From Clostridia bacterium (lineage in GTDB: Bacteria > Bacillota > Clostridia > Oscillospirales > Acutalibacteraceae): a stretch of DNA of 64,000 nt. Both the position numbers and the translations under genes were made by a program. The DNA lies in assembly GCA_017521925.1 (NCBI GenBank), contig JAFXBG010000008.1:1-64000 (forward strand), written 5' to 3'. The notes below the pieces were generated by a model. It saw only the letters and a list, made by a program, of their open reading frames with translations, was not told where the DNA came from and made no database searches. The stretch's first letter is position 1. Each line of letters opens with the position of its first letter. This document shows, one piece after another, positions 51,036 through 60,060 of this stretch.

Positions 51036-52301
51036 ATGACAGTTTTTGAAGAACTCAAAGCCCGTGGCATTGTTGCCCAGTGTACAAATGAGGAGGAAAT
51101 CGTTAAGCAGCTTAACGAAGGTCCCGTGCACTTTTACGTAGGCTTTGACCCCACAGCAGACTCTTTACATATCGGCCATTTTATTCCGATTATTATGATG
51201 GCTCACCTTCAGCGTGCAGGCCATGTTCCCATTGCTCTTTTTGGCGGCGGTACAGGTGTAGTTGGCGACCCCTCCGGTAAAAGCGATATGCGTAAAATGC
51301 TTACAATGGAGGACATCAACCATAACGTAGAATGTTTTAAAAAGCAGATGTCTAACCTCATTGATTTCTCTGACGGCAAGGCTCTTATCGTTAACAATGC
51401 CGACTGGCTTTTAGACCTTAACTACATCCAGTTTATCAAGAAGGTTGGCGTTCACTTTACAATCTCCAAGATGCTCGCTGCCGAGTGCTACAAGCAGAGA
51501 ATGGAAAGAGGTCTTACCTTCTTCGAACTTAACTATATGCTTATGCAGAGCTACGACTTCTATGTACTTAACCAAAAGTACGGCTGTAAGCTTGAGCTTG
51601 GCGGTGATGACCAGTGGAGCAATATGATAGGCGGTGTTGAGCTTATCAGACGTATTGCCGCTAAAGAACACGAGGAAAACGGTACACCTATCCCTGAGAA
51701 TACAAAGGCTAACGCCTTTACCTGTACTCTTCTTACAAATCACGAAGGCAAGAAGATGGGCAAAACCGAAAAGGGTGCTTTATGGCTTGACCCCAATAAG
51801 ACAAGCCCCTACGAGTTTTACCAGTACTGGAGAAACGTTGACGATGCCGACGTTATCCGTTGTATGAAGATTCTTACTTTCTTACCTCTTGATTATATCA
51901 ACGAGATTGCACAGTGGGAGGGCAGTGAAATCAACAAAGCTAAGGAAATTTTAGCTTTTGAGGTTACAAAGCTTATCCACGGCGAGGAAGAGGCAACCAA
52001 AGCTCAGGAAACTGCACGTGCACTTTTCTCAGGTGCTGTAAGCACAGAGAATATGCCTTCTACCGAAATTACTGCTGACGACTTTACAGACGGCGCTATC
52101 GGTATTATGGACTTAATGGTTAAGTGTAATTTATCACCTTCCAAAGGTGAGGCAAGACGTTTAATTCAGCAGGGCGGTGTAAGTGCAAAAGACGAAAAGG
52201 TAACTGACGTTTATAAGTCATTTACTGCTGAAGATTTTACAGATGGTTACATTGTAATCAAAAAGGGCAAAAAGGTTTTCCATAAAGCCGTTTTGAAATA
52301 A
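51036..52301 (+). CDS. tyrS: Tyrosyl-tRNA synthetase
   Basis: A 421-residue class I synthetase. The HIGH-type motif reads LHIGHF, the KMSKS motif is KMGKTEKG, tyrosine-binding blocks YDFYVLN and GGDDQWSN are seen, and the C-terminal S4 domain ([16 protein letters not shown]) ends the protein. The ATG 51036 is preferred over the TTG at 51027 because TAAGGATT serves as its ribosome site. No T-box leader is present, unlike many Firmicutes. Confidence 0.96.
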   Translation: MTVFEELKARGIVAQCTNEEEIVKQLNEGPVHFYVGFDPTADSLHIGHFIPIIMMAHLQRAGHVPIALFGGGTGVVGDPSGKSDMRKMLTMEDINHNVECFKKQMSNLIDFSDGKALIVNNADWLLDLNYIQFIKKVGVHFTISKMLAAECYKQRMERGLTFFELNYMLMQSYDFYVLNQKYGCKLELGGDDQWSNMIGGVELIRRIAAKEHEENGTPIPENTKANAFTCTLLTNHEGKKMGKTEKGALWLDPNKTSPYEFYQYWRNVDDADVIRCMKILTFLPLDYINEIAQWEGSEINKAKEILAFEVTKLIHGEEEATKAQETARALFSGAVSTENMPSTEITADDFTDGAIGIMDLMVKCNLSPSKGEARRLIQQGGVSAKDEKVTDVYKSFTAEDFTDGYIVIKKGKKVFHKAVLK

Positions 52302-52329
52302 TTTAATATTTATTGAAAGGGTGTTCTGA

Positions 52330-52797
52330 GTGAAAAAGTTTTTTGAAGAATTTAAAGCCTTTATCTCTAAGGGCAGCGTAATCGATATGGCAGTCGGTGT
52401 TGTAATCGGTGCCGCTTTCCAGGGTATTATCAAGTCACTTGTTGACGATGTAATTATGCCTTTTATTTCCCTTATTACAGGTGGTGTGGATTTTTCAAGC
52501 TGGTATGTTGTGCTTGGCGAAATCCCCGAGGGTGTTGAGAATAACCTCGCCGCTTTAAAGGAAGCGGGAGTTGCAACATTCAGCTACGGTAACTTCATTT
52601 CCGCAGTTATCTACTTCCTTATCCTTGCATTCGTTGTGTTCTTACTTGTTAAGGCTATTGCAGGCGTTAAGGGTCTTGTTCCCAAGAAGGAAGCTCCCAA
52701 AGCTGAGCCTACAACAAAGAAATGCCCCTACTGCCTTTCTGAGATTGACATCAAGGCTACCCGTTGCCCCCACTGTACCTCTGAAATCAAAGATTAA
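52330..52797 (+). CDS. mscL: Large-conductance mechanosensitive channel with zinc ribbon
   Basis: A 155-residue osmotic safety valve. The N-terminal FEEFKAFISKGSVIDMAVGVVIGAAF block and second helix (FISAVIYFLILAFVVFLLVKAI) are typical MscL. After about residue 118 a C-terminal zinc-ribbon with CPYC and CPHC replaces the usual helical bundle end. GTG start behind GAAAGGGTG. Confidence 0.95.
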   Translation: MKKFFEEFKAFISKGSVIDMAVGVVIGAAFQGIIKSLVDDVIMPFISLITGGVDFSSWYVVLGEIPEGVENNLAALKEAGVATFSYGNFISAVIYFLILAFVVFLLVKAIAGVKGLVPKKEAPKAEPTTKKCPYCLSEIDIKATRCPHCTSEIKD

Positions 52798-52810
52798 TTT
52801 ATACCTATAT

Positions 52811-52852
52811 AAAACCTCTGTTCTTAATAAAGAGCAGAGGTTTGTTTTTTTA
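52811..52852 (+). terminator. Terminator of tyrS-mscL
   Basis: Stem AAACCTCTGTTCT / AGAGCAGAGGTTT (52812-52824 with 52831-52843, one mismatch) followed by GTTTTTTT. Confidence 0.8.
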
Positions 52853-52943
52853 AAAAATTTTAAAATTTTACTGTGAGTTTTTTGAAGATTTTACGTCTAA
52901 TAAGTGAAAAGATAAAATCTACACTTTAAAAGGAGGCGTTATT

Positions 52944-54251
52944 ATGACATTCAAAAGGATTTTTGCATTCACACTGGTACTACTTATTATTGCATGCTCA
53001 GCACTTTCAGCAAGTGCCGAAACCCCGCCATACAGCGAGAACTTTAACAGCCTGAAAGATATGGTTGCTGCTTTAAATAAATACGATGAGCAGTATCCAT
53101 ATTATGAAGGTTATAACTTTAACAGACATAGTGCCGCGGACGAACACCTTGAATACCGACAAGTGATTGACGTGGGGCTGAAGGATTCTGATATGAAGCC
53201 TGCCGAATACAGCTTTGCAGAAATGAATTACGGTTATGGCGTTGATATTACATCAACTACGTTTTATAACGCAGACAAATCTGACAGAGTTATGGCTATG
53301 GTGCACTATGGTTATGATGATGTCGGTATAAAAGTTAAACTTTATTATGCAAAAACTAATGATGATGTTTCCACCTTTGATGAAGGTGTCCTAGACAATA
53401 GGGAATATCTTATTTGTAAATATGATGCTGAGTATACAGACTATTACCTTGTTGAAGGCGAATATTTAATCTGGCTAAGAGCATTTATGGAAACTGATGA
53501 CGACTTACTTAATAAAGTTAGCATTGAATATGCAGATGCGTATATTCCCGTAAATGTCAGAGATAATGAAGCGTGGTTTGAAAAAACCGTTGAGAAAGGT
53601 TATATCATAGGCGATGCCAATGCTGATGGTGAACTTAATATCAGGGATGCCACGACACTCCAGAAATACTGTGCTAAGCTAAGCAAGGTAGATAAGCTTG
53701 TAGCAGACTTTAACGGTGACTTTAAGATAGATATTAAAGACGTAACAAACATCCAGAAGAAACTGGCAGGGCTTAAATATACCTGCAAACGTGAGCTGTA
53801 TCCGGTAACTTACAGTTACGTTGGTGGTGTAGAAACAAAGCTTATTGAATCTACAACAGACTACGCAGGTCCATTTTCAAACAGCGAGCTTGCTTTGATT
53901 ATGAATTATGACGGAAATGTTGAGAGTTATATCAATGTATTCAATACCACAGAGGAATTTGAGGCGTTTTTCGGCAAAAATATAGACAGATATGATGAAG
54001 AATTCTTCAGAGAAAATTCATTAGTTTATGTTTACAGATGGTATAGCAGTTCCTCTTTTACATGGACTCCTGAAAGTGTTTCCTTTGCATATGGTTTGCT
54101 ATGCGTTAGTTTCCATCACAATACTCCAAAAAATAATGAATTTATAGAGTGTGCTTTGAGCAATAACAATTTATTTTACGAAGTTAAAAAGGCGGACATT
54201 GTGGGATTAAAAGGTATTTGTGCATGTGAGTTAATTGAAGCTCACATTTAA
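52944..54251 (+). CDS. Secreted protein with internal type I dockerin
   Basis: A 435-residue secreted protein: signal peptide 1-25 (ends ASA), an unrecognised beta-rich domain about 28-215, a type I dockerin at 221-280 with two calcium loops DANADGELNIRD (224-235) and DFNGDFKIDIKD (255-266), and an unrecognised C-terminal domain to the end. No catalytic glycosidase motif is seen. A dockerin in mid-protein is unusual. It is monocistronic with an AAAAGGAGG site; I see no consensus promoter in front, so another sigma factor or a weak promoter is possible. It could be a client of the cohesin-like proteins at 12-18 kb. Confidence 0.85.
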   Translation: MTFKRIFAFTLVLLIIACSALSASAETPPYSENFNSLKDMVAALNKYDEQYPYYEGYNFNRHSAADEHLEYRQVIDVGLKDSDMKPAEYSFAEMNYGYGVDITSTTFYNADKSDRVMAMVHYGYDDVGIKVKLYYAKTNDDVSTFDEGVLDNREYLICKYDAEYTDYYLVEGEYLIWLRAFMETDDDLLNKVSIEYADAYIPVNVRDNEAWFEKTVEKGYIIGDANADGELNIRDATTLQKYCAKLSKVDKLVADFNGDFKIDIKDVTNIQKKLAGLKYTCKRELYPVTYSYVGGVETKLIESTTDYAGPFSNSELALIMNYDGNVESYINVFNTTEEFEAFFGKNIDRYDEEFFRENSLVYVYRWYSSSSFTWTPESVSFAYGLLCVSFHHNTPKNNEFIECALSNNNLFYEVKKADIVGLKGICACELIEAHI

Positions 54252-54262
54252 AAGCAAACAAA

Positions 54263-54297
54263 AAGGCGGCTCCCTGAGGGAGTCGCCTTAAGTTTTA
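54263..54297. terminator. Bidirectional terminator between dockerin and thioesterase genes
   Basis: Long stem AAGGCGGCTCCCT / AGGGAGTCGCCTT (54263-54275 with 54277-54289; the central bases form the loop), T runs on both sides. Confidence 0.82.
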
Positions 54298-54302
54298 TCT
54301 GT

Positions 54303-54716
54303 TTACTTATTTTCAGCAAGCTTTGTCATAGCCTCGAAAAATTCGGGGAAGTCTTTCTTAAGCCTTGCGATTTTGCCGTCCTTGGTAATAAAGCAATGCT
54401 CGCTTGCTGCTTCAATACAAACTGTGTCGTCTGCCTTTTTCATAATATAATTAAAGCGGATTTTAGCTGCCTTTACTTCCTCAACAGATACAAAAATGTC
54501 AATAACATCGGGGTAGGTAGTGGTGTTTCTGTACTTGCATTCTATTGATACAACCGGGGAGATTATGCCCATTTCTTCAAGCTTGGCATAGTCAAAGCCG
54601 TGGCTTATAAGAAAGTCTGTCCTTGCTTCTTCCATAAATCGGATGTAGTTTGAGTGGTGTGTAACACCCATTTTGTCGGTTTCATAATATTTAACCTTGT
54701 GCTTGTAAGAGTACAT
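54303..54716 (-). CDS. YbgC-type acyl-CoA thioesterase (hot-dog fold)
   Basis: A 137-residue hot-dog thioesterase of the YbgC/FadM type. The active-site block KYYETDKMGVTHHSNYIRFMEEAR holds the catalytic Asp of the family (YxxTDxMGVxxH). The acyl-CoA substrate is unknown. Its ribosome site lies in a perfect 6-bp hairpin (54723-54738). Confidence 0.9.
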   Translation of the reverse strand: MYSYKHKVKYYETDKMGVTHHSNYIRFMEEARTDFLISHGFDYAKLEEMGIISPVVSIECKYRNTTTYPDVIDIFVSVEEVKAAKIRFNYIMKKADDTVCIEAASEHCFITKDGKIARLKKDFPEFFEAMTKLAENK

Positions 54717-54722
54717 TTTAAC

Positions 54723-54738
54723 ATCTCCTTATGGAGAT
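54723..54738 (-). promoter_or_regulatory. Hairpin that masks the thioesterase ribosome site
   Basis: ATCTCCTTATGGAGAT: perfect 6-bp inverted repeat with a 4-base loop. On the transcript the SD AAGGAGA is in its 3' arm and loop, 7 bases before the ATG. Confidence 0.5.
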
Positions 54739-54767
54739 ATTATATTATGTTTAAACAAAAACTGCAA
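54739..54767 (-). promoter_or_regulatory. Predicted promoter of the thioesterase gene
   Basis: Minus-strand TTGCAG, 17-base spacer, TATAAT; the transcript leader would consist mostly of the SD hairpin. Confidence 0.6.
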
Positions 54768-54783
54768 CTGTAATATAAATATA

Positions 54784-54927
54784 GTAGGGGCAGGCGTCCC
54801 CGACTGCCCGTTAATGGAAGTTATCAAATTAATTGTTTTTTATCATTGAAATCAAACTTCGTTTTCAAATAAATAAATTTATTGGATATAAAACTTTCCT
54901 CGGACAGTCGGGGACGCCTGTCCCTAC
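54784..54927. mobile_element. MITE-like element with 27-bp terminal inverted repeats
   Basis: Left end 54784-54810 (GTAGGGGCAGGCGTCCCC...) and right end 54901-54927 are inverted copies identical at 25 of 27 bases. The 90-base core is AT-rich and codes for nothing. The ends themselves contain a smaller palindrome (GGGGACGCCTGTCCC-like). No transposase is near; mobility is inferred. Confidence 0.6.
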
Positions 54928-54936
54928 AAATAAATT

Positions 54937-54970
54937 CAGCCCTCCGTGTTATTGGAAGGCTGATTTTTTG
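54937..54970 (+). terminator. Terminator-like hairpin
   Basis: Stem CAGCCCTCC / GGAAGGCTG (one mismatch) followed by ATTTTTTG on the plus strand. No plus-strand gene precedes it, so it may belong to the repeat block or act for the minus-strand purine operon. Confidence 0.4.
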
Positions 54971-54993
54971 TTATTAAGTATAATCAAGGTTTT

Positions 54994-55068
54994 ATCCCAC
55001 CGTTAATAGAAGGTCATTATACTATGAAGCTATCCAAAGGTGGAACTACCCTCCCGTGGTTAACGGTT
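54994..55068 (-). repeat. Dispersed ~75-bp intergenic repeat, copy D
   Basis: On the minus strand it runs ACCGTTAACCACGGGAGGG ... CACCTTTGGATAGCTTC ... TTAACGGTGGGAT, in the landmark order of copies A-C. It begins about 10 bases after the purL stop. With the MITE-like element it fills the 54768-55078 gap. Confidence 0.7.
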
Positions 55069-55078
55069 GGTTAACGGG

Positions 55079-58000
55079 TTATTTGAAATATTTGACAGCG
55101 GACTCAAACATCTTGATGTCGTAGTTGCCGGGTACGTTCTTGTAAAGGAACTCGCCCTTACGCTCGGAGTGACCCATCTTACCGAATACTCTGCCATCGG
55201 GGGAGGTGATACCCTCAATAGCATACATTGAATTGTTGGGGTTAAACTGAACGTCACTTGTGGGATTGCCCATAAGGTCAACATACTGAGTAGCAATCTG
55301 ACCATTCTCTGCTAAGCTCTTAATAAGCTCGTCGCTTGCGATAAATCTACCCTCGCCGTGAGAAATGGGAACATTCACAATGTCGCCAACTTCCATACCC
55401 TGCAGCCAGGGGGACTTGTTGGAAGCAATTCTTGTTCTTACAATCTTAGACTGGTGTCTTGCAATTGTGTTAAAGCCTAATGTGGGGCAGGTGTCGTCAG
55501 TGTCGATAATCTTACCGAAGGGAACAAGACCAAGCTTGATAAGTGCCTGGAAGCCGTTGCAGATACCGCACATTAAACCGTCGCGGTTATCGAGAAGGTC
55601 AGTAACAGCTTCTTTAACAGCAGCATTTCTGAAGAATGCTGTAATAAACTTAGCAGAACCGTCAGGCTCGTCACCGCCGCTGAAACCGCCGGGAATGAAA
55701 ATCATCTGAGCATCCTGAACTCTTTTTGCAAAGTAGTCAACGCTGTCGGCAATTGCATTAGCAGTAAGATTCTTGATAACAACAATCTCAGCCTCAGCAC
55801 CTGCGTCCATCATAGCCTTTGCACTGTCGTATTCACAGTTAGTACCTGGGAATGCAGGAATAATAACCTTAGGCTTAGCAACCTTAATAGCAGGAGCAAG
55901 CTTAATGTCTGTCTTATATTCAAAAGCAGGAATATCCTTTTTCTCGTGCTTGATGTTGCAGGAGTAAACGGACTCAAGCTTATCCTCAAAGAGCTTGTCA
56001 ATTTCAGCAGTGGCAACAGCCTCAGCACCTTTTGTGAATGTGCCGTCATCAGTTACAAAACCGATAACCTCGCCGAAGTCTGCATCTGCGTCAACCTCTA
56101 AGAGGAAAGAAGCGTAGTCATAGCCGAAGATTGCATCATTTGTAAGAGTATCCTCAAACTTAAAGCCGAAGGAGTTACCCATAGCCATCTTCATAACTGC
56201 TTCAGCAATACCGCCAAGTGTGGGAGTATAAGCTGAGTAAACCTTACCGGCTCTCATAAGCTCGGTAACCTTATTAATTACAGCAAAGAGGGAATCGGTC
56301 TTGGGTAAGTGGTTTTCGTCAAGCTCTGCAGAGAGCTTAACAACCTTGTTGCCTGCTTTCTTGAACTCGGGAGAAATAACGTCCTTAGAGTCAGCAGTAG
56401 TAACAGCAAAGGAAACAAGTGTGGGGGGAACATCTAAATCTTCAAATGTACCGCTCATAGAATCCTTACCGCCGATGGAGCCAATGCCTAAGTTTAACTG
56501 AGCTTCAAAAGCACCTAAGAGAGCTGCAAGAGGCTTGCCCCAACGTTTGCCGTCTTTACCGGGACGCTCGAAGTATTCCTGGAATGTAAGGTAAACGTCA
56601 GTAATGTCTGCACCGCTGGCAATAAGCTTGCAAACTGACTCGACAACTGCAAGATAAGCACCGTGATAGGGACTCTTCTCAGCAATGAAGGGGTTGTAGC
56701 CCCAGCTCATAAGTGAGCAGGTGTTGGTGTGCTTCTTCTCAACGGGAATCTTGTGAGCCATTGCCTGAATAGGTGTGGTCTGATTCTTACCGCCGAAAGG
56801 CATAAGAACTGTGCCTGCACCGATAGTAGAGTCAAATCTTTCGGAAAGACCGCGACGAGAACAGATGTTAAGGTCGTCGGCAGTTTTCTTCATATTCTCT
56901 GCAAATGTGCCCTCAATGTTCTTTTTGTAGCACTCAGGTGCGGCGGGAGTAATATCAATGTGCTTCTCAGCACCGTTGGAATTTAAGAAATCACGGCTGA
57001 TATTTACGATATCCTTGCCGTTCCAGTTCATAACAAGTCTGGCTTCTTCTGTTACCTCAGCAACAACGGTTGCATTAAGGTTTTCGCTTGCAGCAAGAGT
57101 GAGGAAGCCCTCAACGTCCTTAGCCTCAACTACAACTGCCATTCTCTCCTGGCTTTCGCTGATTGCAAGCTCTGTGCCGTCAAGACCGTCGTACTTCTTG
57201 GGAACTGCGTTAAGGTTAATCTTAAGACCGTCTGCAAGCTCACCGATAGCAACGGAAACACCGCCTGCACCGAAGTCGTTGCAACGTTTAATCATCTGGC
57301 AAGCTTCCTTGTTTCTGAAAAGACGCTGAAGCTTTCTTTCCTCGGGAGCATTACCCTTCTGAACTTCTGCACCGCAGGTCTCGAGAGAATCCATTGTGTG
57401 AGACTTGGAAGAACCTGTAGCACCGCCGCAGCCGTCTCTGCCTGTAGCACCGCCAAGTAAGATTACAACGTCGCCTGCTTCGGGGCGTTCACGTCTTACA
57501 TTTTCTGCGGGAGCAGCCGCAACAACAGCACCGATTTCCATACGCTTTGCGGCATAGCCGTCGTGATAAAGCTCGTCAACCATACCTGTTGCAAGACCAA
57601 TCTGGTTGCCGTAAGAAGAATAACCTGCAGCAGCAGTTGTAACAATCTTTCTCTGAGGGAGCTTACCCTTGATTGTTTCGCTGACAGGCTTTAAGGGGTT
57701 AGCACCGCCTGTAACACGCATAGCACCGTAAACGTAGCTTCTGCCTGAGAGGGGGTCACGGATTGCACCGCCGATACATGTAGCGGCACCGCCGAAAGGC
57801 TCAATTTCTGTGGGGTGGTTGTGAGTTTCGTTCTTGAAGAGTAAGAGCCAAGGCTCCTTAACACCGTCAATTTCAACGTCAATCTTAACTGTGCAAGCGT
57901 TGATTTCTTCGCTTTCGTCAAGCTTTTCTAATTTGCCTGTAGCCTTTAAGTATCTTGCGGCAACAGTTGCAAGGTCCATAAGGCATACGGGCTTGTGAGT

Positions 58001-58771
58001 GCGGTTAAGCTCTTCACGAGTTTTCATATATCTGTCGTAAGCTTTCTGAAGGAGCTCGTCCTCGAAGCTTACGTTGTCGATATTTGTAAGGAAAGTGGTG
58101 TGACGGCAGTGGTCAGACCAGTATGTATCAATCATTCTGATTTCTGTTATAGTGGGGTCCCTGTCCTCGGACTTAAAATATGCCTGACAGAATGCGATAT
58201 CGTCGTTATCCATAGCAAGGGCGTACTTCTTAACGAAATCTGCAAGACCCTCTGAGTCAAGGTTAATAAAACCTGTTAAGGTTTCAACCTCGGTAGGAAT
58301 GTCATAAACTGTAGCCAAAGTTTCGGGCATTTCCATTACTGCCTCTCTGGACTCAACAGGGTTTATAACGTGCTTTTTAATAGCAGAAATTTCATCCTCA
58401 GTAACATTACCGCTTACAAGGTAAACCTTAGCAGCTTTTACTGTAGGTCTTTCTTTCTGAGAAATAATCTGGATACACTGAGCGGCAGAGTCAGCTCTCT
58501 GGTCAAACTGACCGGGTAAGAATTCTACTGCAAAGGCAGTGTAGCCGTCTGTGCTAACTTCATTATAAGTATCGTCGAGCTGAGGCTCAGAGAATACAGT
58601 CTTAACAGAGTAATCGAAAAGGTCTTTTTCGATGTTCTCAACGTCATAGCGATTGATAACTCTGATTTCCTTAACGCTCTTAATGCCTAAAAGCTCATTA
58701 ACTTCGTGAAGCAGGTCACGGGATTCATTTCTGAAAGCCTGCTTTTTTTCAACATAAATTCGATAAACCAT
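55079..58771 (-). CDS. purL: Phosphoribosylformylglycinamidine synthase, single-chain
   Basis: Step 4 of purine synthesis: converts FGAR, glutamine and ATP to FGAM. The 1230-residue single chain fuses PurS-like, two AIR-synthase-type halves and a C-terminal glutaminase. Visible parts are TYWSDHCRHTTF, KNETHNHPTEIEPFGGAATC, a Gly-rich ATP site, and the glutaminase with FPGTNCEYD and the nucleophile Cys in MCGICNGFQALI. The chain is near the usual 1250-1300 residues. It is the last gene of the purine operon; the start overlaps the purD stop (TAATG). Confidence 0.96.
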   Translation of the reverse strand: MVYRIYVEKKQAFRNESRDLLHEVNELLGIKSVKEIRVINRYDVENIEKDLFDYSVKTVFSEPQLDDTYNEVSTDGYTAFAVEFLPGQFDQRADSAAQCIQIISQKERPTVKAAKVYLVSGNVTEDEISAIKKHVINPVESREAVMEMPETLATVYDIPTEVETLTGFINLDSEGLADFVKKYALAMDNDDIAFCQAYFKSEDRDPTITEIRMIDTYWSDHCRHTTFLTNIDNVSFEDELLQKAYDRYMKTREELNRTHKPVCLMDLATVAARYLKATGKLEKLDESEEINACTVKIDVEIDGVKEPWLLLFKNETHNHPTEIEPFGGAATCIGGAIRDPLSGRSYVYGAMRVTGGANPLKPVSETIKGKLPQRKIVTTAAAGYSSYGNQIGLATGMVDELYHDGYAAKRMEIGAVVAAAPAENVRRERPEAGDVVILLGGATGRDGCGGATGSSKSHTMDSLETCGAEVQKGNAPEERKLQRLFRNKEACQMIKRCNDFGAGGVSVAIGELADGLKINLNAVPKKYDGLDGTELAISESQERMAVVVEAKDVEGFLTLAASENLNATVVAEVTEEARLVMNWNGKDIVNISRDFLNSNGAEKHIDITPAAPECYKKNIEGTFAENMKKTADDLNICSRRGLSERFDSTIGAGTVLMPFGGKNQTTPIQAMAHKIPVEKKHTNTCSLMSWGYNPFIAEKSPYHGAYLAVVESVCKLIASGADITDVYLTFQEYFERPGKDGKRWGKPLAALLGAFEAQLNLGIGSIGGKDSMSGTFEDLDVPPTLVSFAVTTADSKDVISPEFKKAGNKVVKLSAELDENHLPKTDSLFAVINKVTELMRAGKVYSAYTPTLGGIAEAVMKMAMGNSFGFKFEDTLTNDAIFGYDYASFLLEVDADADFGEVIGFVTDDGTFTKGAEAVATAEIDKLFEDKLESVYSCNIKHEKKDIPAFEYKTDIKLAPAIKVAKPKVIIPAFPGTNCEYDSAKAMMDAGAEAEIVVIKNLTANAIADSVDYFAKRVQDAQMIFIPGGFSGGDEPDGSAKFITAFFRNAAVKEAVTDLLDNRDGLMCGICNGFQALIKLGLVPFGKIIDTDDTCPTLGFNTIARHQSKIVRTRIASNKSPWLQGMEVGDIVNVPISHGEGRFIASDELIKSLAENGQIATQYVDLMGNPTSDVQFNPNNSMYAIEGITSPDGRVFGKMGHSERKGEFLYKNVPGNYDIKMFESAVKYFK

Positions 58772-60045
58772 TATTCTATCCCTTTCTGTGCCTGTAATGC
58801 TCTTTTGCCGATGTCTTTGCGGTAGAATGCGTTATCAAAATGCACTTTGCTTACTTTGTCATAGGCGTTGTTGATTGCACAGCTGAGGCAGCTGCCTAAA
58901 GCTGTAACGCCAAGTACACGGCCACCGCCTGTAAGAAGTTTGCCGTCCTCAAGCTTAGCGCCTGCTACGAAGATGTCCTTCATAACATCACCTTCGGCTG
59001 TAATCTCAAAGCCTGTCTCGTACTTTTGAGGATAGCCTGAGGAAGCCATAACCACGCAAGCGGCACTGTCAGTACTAAACTCAACATCAATCTCGGAGAG
59101 AGTAGAGTTTGTAACAGCCTGCATAATAGTGAGAAGGTCTGTCTTTAAGAGGGGTAAAACTACCTGAGTTTCGGGGTCGCCGAAACGGCAGTTAAATTCA
59201 ATTACCTTTGGACCTGTGGGTGTAAGCATAAGACCAAAGTAAAGGCAACCCTTAAAGGTTCTGCCCTCAGCATTCATTGCATTCATGGTGGGAATGAAGA
59301 TTTCCTTCATACATCTGTCTGCAATTGATTTTGTATAATAGGGGTTAGGAGCAACTGTACCCATACCGCCTGTATTAAGACCTTTGTCTCCGTCTAACGC
59401 ACGTTTGTGGTCCATTGAAGAAATCATAGGAACTACTACTTTGCCGTCTGTAAAGGAAAGAACTGAAACCTCAGGGCCAGTAAGGAATTCTTCAATAACA
59501 ATCTGGTCTCCTGACTTGCCGAAAACCTTATCCTCCATCATATCCTTAACGGCTTTTTTCGCATCTTCTCTTGTTTCGGCAATAATAACGCCTTTGCCAA
59601 GAGCAAGTCCGTCAGCCTTGATAACTGTGGGGATAGGTGCGGTATCAAGATAAGTAAGTGCTGACTCCATATCTGTGAATACTTCGTACTCAGCTGTAGG
59701 AATACCGTACTTTTTGCAAAGGTTCTTGGAGAATACCTTTGAACCTTCGATAATAGCCGCCTTAGCCTCAGGGCCAAAGCAGGGAATACCAAGCTCATTT
59801 AATCTGTCAACACAGCCAAGCACCAATGGGTCGTCGGGAGCAACTACTGCGTAGTCAATAGCATTTTCTTTAGCAAACTGACAGATACCGTCAAGGTCGG
59901 TTGCCTTAACAGCAACACACTCTGCATCAGCGGCAATACCGCCGTTGCCCGGTAATGCGTAGATTTTCTCTACACTTTCGTTTTCTTTAATTTTTTTGAT
60001 GATGGCGTGCTCTCTGCCGCCGCCACCTACAACCATAATCTTCAT
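58771..60045 (-). CDS. purD: Phosphoribosylamine-glycine ligase
   Basis: Step 2 of purine synthesis (PRA plus glycine to GAR). The 424-residue ATP-grasp protein begins MKIMVVGGGGREHAIIKKI and shows VIKADGLALGKGV, NTGGMGTVAP and EFNCRFGDPETQVVLPLL, with the typical C-terminal GGRVLGVTALG. It lies between the transformylase gene and purL; the gap to the former is 15 bases. Confidence 0.97.
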   Translation of the reverse strand: MKIMVVGGGGREHAIIKKIKENESVEKIYALPGNGGIAADAECVAVKATDLDGICQFAKENAIDYAVVAPDDPLVLGCVDRLNELGIPCFGPEAKAAIIEGSKVFSKNLCKKYGIPTAEYEVFTDMESALTYLDTAPIPTVIKADGLALGKGVIIAETREDAKKAVKDMMEDKVFGKSGDQIVIEEFLTGPEVSVLSFTDGKVVVPMISSMDHKRALDGDKGLNTGGMGTVAPNPYYTKSIADRCMKEIFIPTMNAMNAEGRTFKGCLYFGLMLTPTGPKVIEFNCRFGDPETQVVLPLLKTDLLTIMQAVTNSTLSEIDVEFSTDSAACVVMASSGYPQKYETGFEITAEGDVMKDIFVAGAKLEDGKLLTGGGRVLGVTALGSCLSCAINNAYDKVSKVHFDNAFYRKDIGKRALQAQKGIE

Positions 60046-60060
60046 ACTTTTAACTCCGTA

